Shown piece after piece: positions 14,958 through 21,953 of a stretch of DNA of 27,758 nt (position 1 is the first letter of the stretch; every line of letters starts with the position of its first letter). This DNA is from Anaerolineae bacterium. Its GTDB lineage: Bacteria > Chloroflexota > Anaerolineae > JACIWP01. The stretch spans positions 1 to 27,758 of the forward strand of contig JACIWP010000004.1 in the NCBI GenBank assembly GCA_014360855.1, written 5' to 3'. The position numbers were made by a program, and so were the translations under genes. The notes beneath the pieces were generated by a model. It made no database searches. It saw nothing but the letters and a program-made list of their open reading frames with translations, and had not been told where the DNA came from.

Positions 14958-14986
14958 ATTATAACACAAAGGCGTCCCACTGCGAA
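14958..14986 (-). promoter_or_regulatory. Promoter of the DUF951-MFS/GT-holB-ricT operon
   Basis: On the minus strand TTCGCA (14986-14981) and TATAAT (14963-14958) are spaced by 17 nt. The -10 is preceded by TGT, making an extended TGnTATAAT. The -35 matches 4 of 6 consensus bases. It lies about 50 nt before the DUF951 start. Confidence 0.78.
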
Positions 14987-15032
14987 ACGTCTGGATACGA
15001 CAGGCATATGGAATACCCCGGCGCCGCACAGT

Positions 15033-15061
15033 TTCTGCTTCTCGCGCAGGTATGCTATAAT
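15033..15061 (+). promoter_or_regulatory. Extended -10 promoter of the M50 protease operon
   Basis: TATAAT at 15056-15061 is preceded by TGC, giving an extended -10 (TGCTATAAT). The -35 position 17 nt upstream reads TTCTGC and is weak, as is common with extended -10 promoters. It is divergent from the DUF951 promoter, with about 46 nt between their -35 regions. The same 11-mer TATGCTATAAT recurs at 19411-19421. Confidence 0.75.
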
Positions 15062-15074
15062 CAAGAGGAAAGAG

Positions 15075-15094
15075 CCCGCAGGTTTTCCTGCGGG
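15075..15094 (+). promoter_or_regulatory. Hairpin in the 5' leader of the M50 protease gene
   Basis: CCCGCAGG (15075-15082) and CCTGCGGG (15087-15094) form an 8 bp perfect stem with a TTTT loop, starting about 7 nt from the expected transcription start. It is followed by A-rich sequence, so it is not a terminator; a 5' stabiliser is the simplest reading. Confidence 0.55.
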
Positions 15095-15117
15095 GGAAAA
15101 TGAAAGGATAGGGATCC

Positions 15118-15768
15118 ATGCTCTTCAGCGGCTTGAGCTTTGCCGATATTATCTCGCGTATTATCGCCTTGTTGATAGCCATCACGGTGCACGAGGCGGC
15201 GCACGCCTGGTCCGCCTTTCGGCTGGGGGACCCGACGGCGAAGAATATGGGCCGGCTGACGCTGAACCCCCTGCGCCATCTGGATCCGCTGGGAAGCCTG
15301 ATGCTGTTGGTGGCCGGCGTGGGCTGGGGCAAGCCCGTTCCGGTGAACCCGTGGAATTTCCGCACAAGCCCCAAGGCCGGCATGGCCATCACCTCCTTCG
15401 CCGGCCCCTTTTCCAACCTGGTGGTCGCGGCCCTGGTGTCTCTGCTCATCCGCTTCGGCAACCTGCCCTTGTCACTGCGGGGGAGCGCCGTACTCCCGGG
15501 TCTGGGGGATATCCTCTTCAGCATCATCCTGTTGAACATCGGGCTGGCCATCTTCAACCTGATTCCCATCGCCCCGCTGGACGGATTCAGCGTGGCCCTG
15601 GGGCTCCTGCCCCGCCGCTGGGCACTGCAGTACGCCCGGCTGGAGCAGTACGGCCCTATTATCCTGGTGGGATTGTTCGCCGCCGGCTGGATACTGCCCG
15701 TTGACCCATTGGGCATGCTGATGCGGCCGGCGTTCGCCTTCTTCCTGAAACTGTTCCTGGGCTTCTGA
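15118..15768 (+). CDS. Site-2 protease family zinc metalloprotease (M50)
   Basis: Intramembrane metalloprotease of the S2P-like YwhC type, embedded in the cytoplasmic membrane; its substrates are unknown. The 216 residues have the zinc motif HEAAH (H25, E26, H29) inside the first membrane segment. The third ligand motif NLIPIAPLDGF, with D155 in a later segment, is also present. About four to five hydrophobic segments are visible. There is no PDZ domain, as in the short S2P_like subfamily. AAAGGA at 15103-15108 is 9 nt before ATG 15118. It heads a plus-strand operon that continues 3 nt later with an HD-domain gene and then a TyrA-like oxidoreductase and glycosyltransferases. Confidence 0.93.
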   Translation: MLFSGLSFADIISRIIALLIAITVHEAAHAWSAFRLGDPTAKNMGRLTLNPLRHLDPLGSLMLLVAGVGWGKPVPVNPWNFRTSPKAGMAITSFAGPFSNLVVAALVSLLIRFGNLPLSLRGSAVLPGLGDILFSIILLNIGLAIFNLIPIAPLDGFSVALGLLPRRWALQYARLEQYGPIILVGLFAAGWILPVDPLGMLMRPAFAFFLKLFLGF

Positions 15769-15771
15769 CCC

Positions 15772-16290
15772 ATGGGTGCAGTCTATCGGGTATCGCAGTT
15801 CCTGCGGGCGCTGAAGGCGCGGCTCTCGCCGGCGGAGCGCGAATGGGCGCGCTCCCTGCTGACGCCGGCCGCCGCCAAGCTGTTCGAGGGACTGCCGCGT
15901 CAGGACCAGCGCCACGGCATGGATGTGGCGCTGGCACTACGGGACGCCGGCGTGGTGGAGCCGGCCGTGCTGGCCGCGGCGCTCCTGCATGACGCCGGCA
16001 AGGCCCGCAGTCACCTGACGCTCTTTCACCGCACGGCGGTGGTGCTCCTGCAGGCGGGACAGCCGGCCCTGCTCCATACCCTGGGGGAGGAGGAGCGGCA
16101 GGATTGGCGCCGGCCCTTCTGGGTGCACCTCCATCACCCGGAGATCGGCGCAGAGCTGGCCGAGGCCGCTGGCTGTGAGGAGCTGACCGTCTGGCTGATA
16201 CGCCACCATCACCGGCCGGCGGGAGAGATCCCAGATGCTCACCGCCGCGCCTTGTTGGAGCTGTTCCAGCATCTGGATAACTCCCATTAA
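15772..16290 (+). CDS. HD-domain phosphohydrolase family protein
   Basis: Predicted metal-dependent phosphohydrolase of the HD superfamily; the substrate cannot be deduced. In 172 residues the HD ligands are visible: H48 in QRHGMDVAL, H73-D74 in AALLHDAGKA, and later histidines in LHHPEIGAELAEAAG and IRHHHRPAG. The Lys after HDAG resembles the HDxGK form found in nucleotide-acting HD enzymes. The start ATG 15772 is 3 nt after the M50 protease stop and lacks a clear ribosome binding site, so translation is probably coupled to the upstream gene. The downstream TyrA-like gene starts 15 nt after its stop with a strong site of its own. Confidence 0.85.
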   Translation: MGAVYRVSQFLRALKARLSPAEREWARSLLTPAAAKLFEGLPRQDQRHGMDVALALRDAGVVEPAVLAAALLHDAGKARSHLTLFHRTAVVLLQAGQPALLHTLGEEERQDWRRPFWVHLHHPEIGAELAEAAGCEELTVWLIRHHHRPAGEIPDAHRRALLELFQHLDNSH

Positions 16291-16305
16291 GGGAAGGAGG
16301 GGGTA

Positions 16306-17292
16306 ATGCCTCCCAAAGCACAGATCACCATCATTGGATTGGGCCTTATCGGCACCTCGCTGGGCCTGGCACTGAAGCGGGCCGGCGGCAACTTTGACAT
16401 CGTCGGCCACGACCGCGAGCCGGAGGTGGCCGCCCGGGCGCGCAAACGGGGCGCCGTGGACCAGACCGCCTGGAACCTGATCGCGGCGGTGGAAAACGCC
16501 GATGTCATCCTGCTGGCCATCCCTATCTCCGCCGTCGAAGCGACCCTGGAGGCCATCGCCGGCGACCTGAAAGAGGGATGCATCATCCTGGATACCTGCA
16601 CCATCAAGCGGCCGGTGCTGGAATGGGCGGAACGGATTTTGCCGGCCCACGTCTCTTTCATCGGGGGGAACCCGATACCCTACCAGCCCCTGCCGGCGGC
16701 CCAGGGCCCCGAGGGAGCCAGCGAGACCCTGTTCGACAAGTCCCTGTTCTGCCTGTGTCCATCGCCGCGCGCCACCGCCGAAGCGGTGCAGTTGGCCGCG
16801 GACATGGTCAGCGCGCTGGGCGCACAGCCCTATTTCCTGGACGCCGAGGAGCATGACGGTCTGATCGCCGGCGTGGAGCTTCTGCCGCTGGCGGTGGCCG
16901 GCGCGCTGATGGAGTCGGCGGCACGCTCCCCGGGATGGCGCGAGATCACGCGGCTGGCCGGCGAGCGCTTTGCCTCGGCCACCGCCATGGCCATCTCCGA
17001 TGCGGGGGCCGCCGCCAGCCTCTTGATCCATGACGCCGATAACGTCACCCGCTGGGTCAACACCCTCATCCAGACGCTGTACCAGATGCGCTCCGCCCTG
17101 GAAGCTCGGGATGAGGGAGCACTGCGCGGTATGTTTGAGGACGCGCTGACCCAGCGCGAGAAATGGATGAAGGAGCGGGTGGTCGGGCCTGTTCCCGAGG
17201 GTGCCGCACCTGCCCAGGAAGTCCCCAGCTACTGGCAGACCCTGCTGGGAGCCCGTATGTTCCGCCGCGCTGGGGGCGGAAAGAAGAAATAA
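16306..17292 (+). CDS. TyrA-like (prephenate dehydrogenase fold) oxidoreductase with altered active site
   Basis: The 328-residue protein has the two-domain TyrA layout. An N-terminal Rossmann fold carries GLGLIG (11-16) and an acidic D after beta-2 (VGHDRE), which suggests NAD rather than NADP. A helical C-terminal dimerisation domain follows, with DAEEHDGLIAGVELLP. However, the segment that normally reads GGHPMAG or THPIAG with the catalytic His reads GGNPIPYQP here (N122 in place of His), and the preceding DxxSVK motif is DTCTIK. Genuine prephenate dehydrogenase activity is therefore doubtful, and no other aromatic biosynthesis gene is nearby. GGAGG at 16296-16300 is 5 nt before ATG 16306. 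It sits between HD and GT2 genes in one operon. A related 3-hydroxyacid or F420/NADP-type dehydrogenase role is possible. Confidence 0.8.
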   Translation: MPPKAQITIIGLGLIGTSLGLALKRAGGNFDIVGHDREPEVAARARKRGAVDQTAWNLIAAVENADVILLAIPISAVEATLEAIAGDLKEGCIILDTCTIKRPVLEWAERILPAHVSFIGGNPIPYQPLPAAQGPEGASETLFDKSLFCLCPSPRATAEAVQLAADMVSALGAQPYFLDAEEHDGLIAGVELLPLAVAGALMESAARSPGWREITRLAGERFASATAMAISDAGAAASLLIHDADNVTRWVNTLIQTLYQMRSALEARDEGALRGMFEDALTQREKWMKERVVGPVPEGAAPAQEVPSYWQTLLGARMFRRAGGGKKK

Positions 17293-17336
17293 ACCGATCC
17301 AACAATATGCCACTATTTGGAAGAGGAGGGAGAACG

Positions 17337-18059
17337 TTGTACAGCATTTCGGTGACGATGCCGGCGTACAATGAAGAAGCCAACATCGGTGCCATGATCG
17401 AGGATGCGGTGCGGGTGGTGAGCCAGATCACCGACGACTTCGAGATCATCGTGACCAATGACGGCAGTAAGGACCGCACGGCCGACGTGGTGCGGGAGAA
17501 AGCGCAGAAATATCCCCAGGTACGGTTGGTCGAACATCCCACCAACCTGGGATACGGCGCGGCGGTATATGACGGCTTTGCGGCCGCCACCAAAGAGCTG
17601 ATCTTTTTCACTGACGGCGACCGGCAGTTCGTGCTGGACGAGATCCACAAACTGCTCCCCCATATCGAGCATGCCGATATGGTGGTGGGTTATCGGGCGC
17701 CGCGCCGGGACCCCTGGCATCGCGTGCTGTACGGCTGGGGCTGGAGCACGCTGGTGACCCTGCTCTTCGGCTACACTGCCCGCGATATTGACTGCGCCTT
17801 TAAGCTGTTCAAGCGCGAGATTATCACCAACATCGGGCCGCAGATCGCCTCGCGCGGGGCGACCTTCAGCGCGGAGTGGCTGGTGCGGACCAAGCGCGCC
17901 GGCTACAAAATTGTGGAGGTGCCGGTCACCCATCTGCCGCGCACCGCCGGCTCCCAGACCGGCGCCCGCCTGCACGTCATCAAGCGCGCCTTCAAGGAGC
18001 TGGCCCGCTTCCGCTGGAAGCTTTGGCAGGAAGGCAAGCCCAAGAAATACAAGGCCTGA
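17337..18059 (+). CDS. Family 2 glycosyltransferase (DPM1-like polyprenol-phosphate type)
   Basis: Predicted to transfer a sugar from a nucleotide donor, probably to a polyprenyl phosphate carrier, at the inner face of the membrane. The 240 residues start with SVTMPAYNEEANI, followed by TNDGSKDRT (D42) and the metal-binding TDGDRQF (D93, D95). The acceptor-region features VGYRAPRRDPWHR and DIDCAFKLFKR are typical of the DPM1-like group. There is no membrane anchor. I chose the TTG at 17337 because GAGGAGGG (17323-17330) is 6 nt upstream and the protein then begins as homologues do (MYSISV). An ATG at 17307 has no ribosome binding site. The product could supply the lipid-linked sugar used by the GT-C enzyme downstream. 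Confidence 0.9.
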   Translation: MYSISVTMPAYNEEANIGAMIEDAVRVVSQITDDFEIIVTNDGSKDRTADVVREKAQKYPQVRLVEHPTNLGYGAAVYDGFAAATKELIFFTDGDRQFVLDEIHKLLPHIEHADMVVGYRAPRRDPWHRVLYGWGWSTLVTLLFGYTARDIDCAFKLFKREIITNIGPQIASRGATFSAEWLVRTKRAGYKIVEVPVTHLPRTAGSQTGARLHVIKRAFKELARFRWKLWQEGKPKKYKA

Positions 18060-18196
18060 CGCCAGCCCTGTCCCGGCCCCTGGCACGCTGTGAGCGGCCC
18101 GCCGGCCGTGCCAACCAGCCCGGCCCTGGCCGCTCTTCTCTTGCCAGCCGGCTTTCGCCCAACCCATCCCCATTCCGGAAAGGGGTATCTGCCTGT

Positions 18197-19420
18197 ATGC
18201 AGGGTACCAATGCGGCGGCGCGCCCCAGACGGGTGCTGATGATCGCCCCCACCTCTTTCTTCGCCGATTACGGCTGTCATGTGCGCATCTACGAACAGGC
18301 GCGCGGCTTGACCGCCCGTGGGCACGAGGTGCTGTTGTGCACCTATCATTCTGGCCGGGATGTGCCGGGCCTGTCCATCGTGCGGACGCCGGCGCTTCCC
18401 TGGCGCCGGCGCATCGAGATCGGCGCATCGTGGCACCGTCTCCTGTTGGATCTTCTCCTGCTGTGCACGGCCTGGCGGGCGGCGCGCCGGCATCGGCCGG
18501 ATGTCATCCACGCCTTCCTCCACGAGGGCGCGCTCATTGGGACGATTATCGCCCGCCTGGCAAGGGTGCCTCTGCTGGCCGACCTGCAGGGGAGCCTCAG
18601 CAGTGAGGTGGTGGAGCATGAGACATTTCCCCCCGGGCACTGGGTGCTGGGCCTTCTGCGCCGGCTGGAGAGCTGGGTGGACCGTCAGCCGGCGCGACTG
18701 CTGGCCAACACGCATCACACCGCGCGCTGGCTGATGGAGGATTTCGGTATCGCGCCGGCGAAGGTGCGCGTGGTGCCCGACGTGGTGGACACCGAGCGCT
18801 TCGCGCCAGGGCGGCTCTCCGCCGAGGAGCGGCAGGGCCGGCGCCAGGCCCTGGGCATCCCAGCGGACGGCTTCTTGCTGGTGTATGTCGGCCTGCTGGC
18901 GCCGTATCAGGGCATTGATCTGCTCCTGCATTCCTTCGCCCAGGTCGCCCAACAGATCGACGCCTATTTGCTGGTCATGGGCTTTCCGCACATGCAGAGA
19001 TACCAGCGTCAGGCCGAGGCCCTGGGGATCGGCCGGCGGGTTACGTTCACCGGTCCGGTCTCGTACTTCGAACTGCCGGCATGGCTGGCGCTGGGGGACG
19101 CGGCGGTCAGCCTCAAGCTTTCTCAGACGGAGGGCAACGTCAAACTGCTGAACTACATGGCGATGGGTCTGCCGGTGGTGGCGCTGGACACCCCGGTGGG
19201 GCGGGAGTACCTGGGGGAGGCCGGCGTGTTCATCCCCCAAGGGGACAGCCAGGCGCTGGCGGAGGTCGTATGCCGACTGGCCAGGGAGCCGGCGGAGCGC
19301 TGGACCCTGGGCCGGCGCCTGCGAGCGCGCGCCGTCGTCGAGTTTCCACTTTCCCGGGCCATTGATGTCATTGAGGCCGCGTACGGGGAGGTTTGCCGCG
19401 CCCCCACCCCTATGCTATAA
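18197..19420 (+). CDS. Family 4 glycosyltransferase
   Basis: GT-B fold retaining glycosyltransferase, likely acting in surface polysaccharide or glycolipid synthesis; donor and acceptor are unknown. In 407 residues the N-terminal half has VLMIAPTSFFADYGCHVRIYEQARGL and DVIHAFLHEGALIG. The C-terminal half has LLVYVGLLAPYQGIDLLL, VTFTGPV and LSQTEGNVKLLNYMAMGLPVVALDTP, the nucleotide-sugar binding region. The catalytic EX7E motif is atypical, as in other GT4 proteins with a KLLNYMA signature. ATG 18197 is preceded by AAAGGGG about 11 nt away, a wide spacing. The 137 nt gap after GT2 shows no clear terminator, only an inverted repeat TGGCACG/CGTGCCA. The last codons contain the promoter of the next gene. 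Confidence 0.9.
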   Translation: MQGTNAAARPRRVLMIAPTSFFADYGCHVRIYEQARGLTARGHEVLLCTYHSGRDVPGLSIVRTPALPWRRRIEIGASWHRLLLDLLLLCTAWRAARRHRPDVIHAFLHEGALIGTIIARLARVPLLADLQGSLSSEVVEHETFPPGHWVLGLLRRLESWVDRQPARLLANTHHTARWLMEDFGIAPAKVRVVPDVVDTERFAPGRLSAEERQGRRQALGIPADGFLLVYVGLLAPYQGIDLLLHSFAQVAQQIDAYLLVMGFPHMQRYQRQAEALGIGRRVTFTGPVSYFELPAWLALGDAAVSLKLSQTEGNVKLLNYMAMGLPVVALDTPVGREYLGEAGVFIPQGDSQALAEVVCRLAREPAERWTLGRRLRARAVVEFPLSRAIDVIEAAYGEVCRAPTPML

Positions 19421-19421
19421 T
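19393..19421 (+). promoter_or_regulatory. Internal promoter for the GT-C gene, embedded in the GT4 3' end
   Basis: TTGCCG (19393-19398) and TATAAT (19416-19421) are separated by 17 nt. The -10 is preceded by TGC (extended -10), and the -35 matches 4 of 6 bases. The TAA stop codon of GT4 (19418-19420) lies inside the -10 element. Confidence 0.8.
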
Positions 19422-19476
19422 CCCCTCGCCAGCGCGAAGCCCATCAAGAGGACGGTACAGCGAAAGGTTGATGGAG

Positions 19477-21792
19477 ATGGCCGAGCATTCCAGGAATGGA
19501 AAAGGTCTGCCGCGCTGGCTAGTGGGCCTGATACTGGGCCTGCACCTCTGCCTGGGCGTGCTGTACAGCGTCATGGTGCCGGCCTGGGAAGCCCATGACG
19601 AATGGGCGCATTACAAGTACGCCGAGTATTTGGCCAGGTACCGAACTCTGCCGGCCGGCGATGCCCCCCTCACCGACCTGTTCGGCTATGACCAATCCAC
19701 CCAGCCCCCACTGTATTACATCCTGGCGGCTGTCCCCATCGCGCTGGTGAACCCGACGGATAACATCGCGCCCGTGCCCAACCCATATGCCGCCGCCGGC
19801 ACAGGACAGACGGGCGTCAACATGGCCGTGCACGATTGGGAAGCAGAGCGCTTCCCCTACCGCGGCACCTATTTGGCCCTGCACCTGGCCCGGCTGATCT
19901 CCGTGCTCATCAGCACCGCCGGCGTATGGGCGGTGTACCGGTTGGCGCGGGCGCTGTTCCCCCGCGAGCCGGCCGTCGTCGGTCTGAGCACTGCCATCGC
20001 CGCCTTTCTCCCCCAGTACCTCTTCATCGGGGCGGTGGTCACCAATGACATCTTGATCGCCGTGCTGGGCGCGCTGGTCCTCTACTACGCCTGCCTGCTG
20101 ATCGTGGAAGACATCACCCTCCCGCGCCTGCTGGGATTGGGTATCAGCCTGGCCCTGGCCCTGCTGACCAAATACACCGCGCTGGGACTGCTTCCGCTGG
20201 TGATCCTGGCCCTGCTGGTCGCCCTCGGGCGTCTCCTGCGCCGGCGCGCCCTGCGCCACGGCTTGTTGGTCCTCGGTGTGCCGTTGTTGAGCGTCCCGGC
20301 AGTGGCCGGCTGGTGGTACCTCCGCAACCTGCGGCAGTACGGCTATCTGGTCTCCCGCGACGCTGACGTCCTGAGCCAATTCTGGCGGACGATTTTGGGG
20401 GCGGAGCCCCTGCCCCATGTCACCCTGCCGCAGATAGGCTACGCCGTATGGTACGGCTTTCAGACCTTTTGGGCTTCCTTCGGCTGGGGCAATGTGGGAC
20501 TGCCCGAAAAGGCCTATATCCCCCTGGCTGTCCTGGCCGGCCTGGCGCTGTGCTCCGTGACGGCATGCCTCTTCCGCCGGCAGACCTCCAACCGACTGCG
20601 GGCTGTCATCCTCTTACTGGGGTTCGGGTGTCTTTCCCTGGGCTTCCTGCTGTTCTTCCGGGAGCTGATGAAGGGCGAGCCGATCCTGCGGGGACGCATG
20701 ATGCTGCCGGCCCTGCCGGCCATCAGCGTCCTTCTTGGGCTGGGCTTGCTCTGGTGGTGGCCGGCGCGGCTCCGGCGCACCGCCGCCGGCGTGCTGGGGA
20801 TCGGTCTGCTGAGCTTCGCGCTGATACTGCCCTTCGCCGTCATCGCGCCGGCCTATGCCGCGCCGGCAGAGACCAAAGCGCCGGATTTGCCGCCCGATGC
20901 CCAGCCGTTGGCTGTGCGCTTCGGCGATTTGGCGGAGCTGTATGCCTACCAGGTGTGGCCGGCCACCGTCCCCAAAGGCCATGCGGTGGGCGTAACGCTG
21001 TACTGGAAGGTGCTGGGCACGACATCCGAGAACTACACCCTCGGCGTGTACGCCCTGGGCGCCGAGAACCAGCCCTACGGCCAGGTCCTGCTCTACCCAG
21101 GCCGCGGGAACTATGCCACTTCGGTATGGAAACCGGGGACATATTTTCGGGAAGTCCTATGGATCCCCATTGAGTCGGAGCGGCCGGCGCCCTGCCTGGG
21201 TCGCATTGCGGTGACGCTGTTCCTCGATGACCCTTCGCTGGCGCATCTGCCGGTGAGCGATGCCTCGGGCGCCTTCGTGGGCTATTCTGCCATTTTCGGC
21301 CGATATAAGATCGCGCCGGAAGAGCCGGCGGCGGAGCCGCTTCAGCCGGCGCAGGCGCGCTTCAGCGACGAGATCGCCCTGCTGGGCGTGGAACTGCCGG
21401 CCGCGGCCACCCCGGGTGCCCGGCTGGAAATGCTCCTGCGCTTCCAGGCCCTGCGCCGGCCGGACGCCGATTACATCCTGTTCGTCCATCTCCTGGACGA
21501 GCAGGGACAATGGGTGGCCGGCGTGGACGGCCCGCCGCTCCTGGGCAACTATCCGACGGGCATATGGGATGCCGGCGAGATCATTGTGGAGCCGCGCACC
21601 ATCGCTCTGCCGCGCCTGCCGGCCGGCCGCTATCGCATCGGCATCGGTTGGTACCATCCCGACACCATGCAGAGGCTGAGGGTCACGGACGCGCAGGGCC
21701 GCCCGCTCCCTGACGACATATGGCCGGCCGGCACCTTGGAGGTGAAATCCATCGGTCAGCAGGTGTTCCTTCCCTTGATCCTGCAGCCATAA
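19477..21792 (+). CDS. GT-C membrane glycosyltransferase (DUF2142/GT39-like) with tandem beta-sandwich C-terminus
   Basis: Polytopic membrane protein predicted to use a lipid-linked sugar donor outside the cytoplasm. In 771 residues, TM1 spans about 13-35 and is followed by the GT-C acidic motif HDEWAHY (D41, E42). About ten further membrane segments run to residue 470. Residues about 480-620 and 625-760 are soluble and appear to be two related beta-sandwich repeats. Each has a run like VTLYWKVLG or MLLRFQALR, then YTL/YIL, Gln-containing strands, and G-NYxT-x-W-x-G, a style frequent in Chloroflexota. I chose ATG 19477 (9 nt after GAAAGG) rather than ATG 19471 (3 nt) or the open frame reaching into the promoter. 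It is the last gene of the glycosyltransferase group and has its own promoter. Confidence 0.85.
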   Translation: MAEHSRNGKGLPRWLVGLILGLHLCLGVLYSVMVPAWEAHDEWAHYKYAEYLARYRTLPAGDAPLTDLFGYDQSTQPPLYYILAAVPIALVNPTDNIAPVPNPYAAAGTGQTGVNMAVHDWEAERFPYRGTYLALHLARLISVLISTAGVWAVYRLARALFPREPAVVGLSTAIAAFLPQYLFIGAVVTNDILIAVLGALVLYYACLLIVEDITLPRLLGLGISLALALLTKYTALGLLPLVILALLVALGRLLRRRALRHGLLVLGVPLLSVPAVAGWWYLRNLRQYGYLVSRDADVLSQFWRTILGAEPLPHVTLPQIGYAVWYGFQTFWASFGWGNVGLPEKAYIPLAVLAGLALCSVTACLFRRQTSNRLRAVILLLGFGCLSLGFLLFFRELMKGEPILRGRMMLPALPAISVLLGLGLLWWWPARLRRTAAGVLGIGLLSFALILPFAVIAPAYAAPAETKAPDLPPDAQPLAVRFGDLAELYAYQVWPATVPKGHAVGVTLYWKVLGTTSENYTLGVYALGAENQPYGQVLLYPGRGNYATSVWKPGTYFREVLWIPIESERPAPCLGRIAVTLFLDDPSLAHLPVSDASGAFVGYSAIFGRYKIAPEEPAAEPLQPAQARFSDEIALLGVELPAAATPGARLEMLLRFQALRRPDADYILFVHLLDEQGQWVAGVDGPPLLGNYPTGIWDAGEIIVEPRTIALPRLPAGRYRIGIGWYHPDTMQRLRVTDAQGRPLPDDIWPAGTLEVKSIGQQVFLPLILQP

Positions 21793-21797
21793 TCGGA

Positions 21798-21814
21798 GCA
21801 CAGCGGTGCTGTGC
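21798..21814 (+). other. Short hairpin after the GT-C gene
   Basis: GCACAGC (21798-21804) and GCTGTGC (21808-21814) form a 7 bp stem with a GGT loop, 5 nt after the stop codon. There is no T-run, so termination by it alone is uncertain. Confidence 0.4.
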
Positions 21815-21824
21815 CCCGGCCCAT

Positions 21825-21848
21825 ATTATTCGTCAAATGACGAATAAT
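21825..21848. other. Perfect AT-rich palindrome in the convergent intergenic region
   Basis: ATTATTCGTC (21825-21834) and GACGAATAAT (21839-21848) are perfect inverted repeats around AAAT. The element stands out by its low GC content. It could be part of a bidirectional terminator or a protein-binding site; neither strand has an adjacent T-run. Confidence 0.5.
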
Positions 21849-21890
21849 TATCTCGGCGAGTTTTCAGGCCCAGCGTTAGGAAAAGCGCAT

Positions 21891-21924
21891 AACAAATCAC
21901 CCGCGGGCGCTATACCCGCGGGTG
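21891..21924 (-). terminator. Probable rpoD terminator
   Basis: CACCCGCGGG and CCCGCGGGTG (21898-21907 and 21915-21924) form a 10 bp perfect stem with a 7 nt loop. Read on the minus strand it is followed by ATTTGTTATG and, a little later, TTTT. It lies 29 nt beyond the rpoD stop codon. The interrupted T-run makes it a weaker candidate than the others. Confidence 0.6.
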
Positions 21925-21953
21925 GTTCGCTGAATACACGACGGCGCGCTGGA

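Noticed and set aside
13644..15704. Long plus-strand open frame (686 codons) opposite the MFS-GT and DUF951 genes
   Set aside because: Antisense shadow of a high-GC gene: Gln/Arg/Gly/His-rich composition, no domain motif, no ribosome binding site, and it crosses the divergent promoter region.
16306..17292. Straight annotation as prephenate dehydrogenase (tyrA)
   Set aside because: The fold fits, but the catalytic His is replaced by Asn and there is no aromatic-pathway context, so only the fold family is claimed.
17307..17309. ATG as the start of the GT2 gene
   Set aside because: No ribosome binding site precedes it; the TTG at 17337 has a strong one, and the protein then begins like its homologues.
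17903..19240. 445-codon minus-strand frame opposite GT2/GT4
   Set aside because: Antisense to two well supported glycosyltransferases; the composition is that of a reverse-complement frame.
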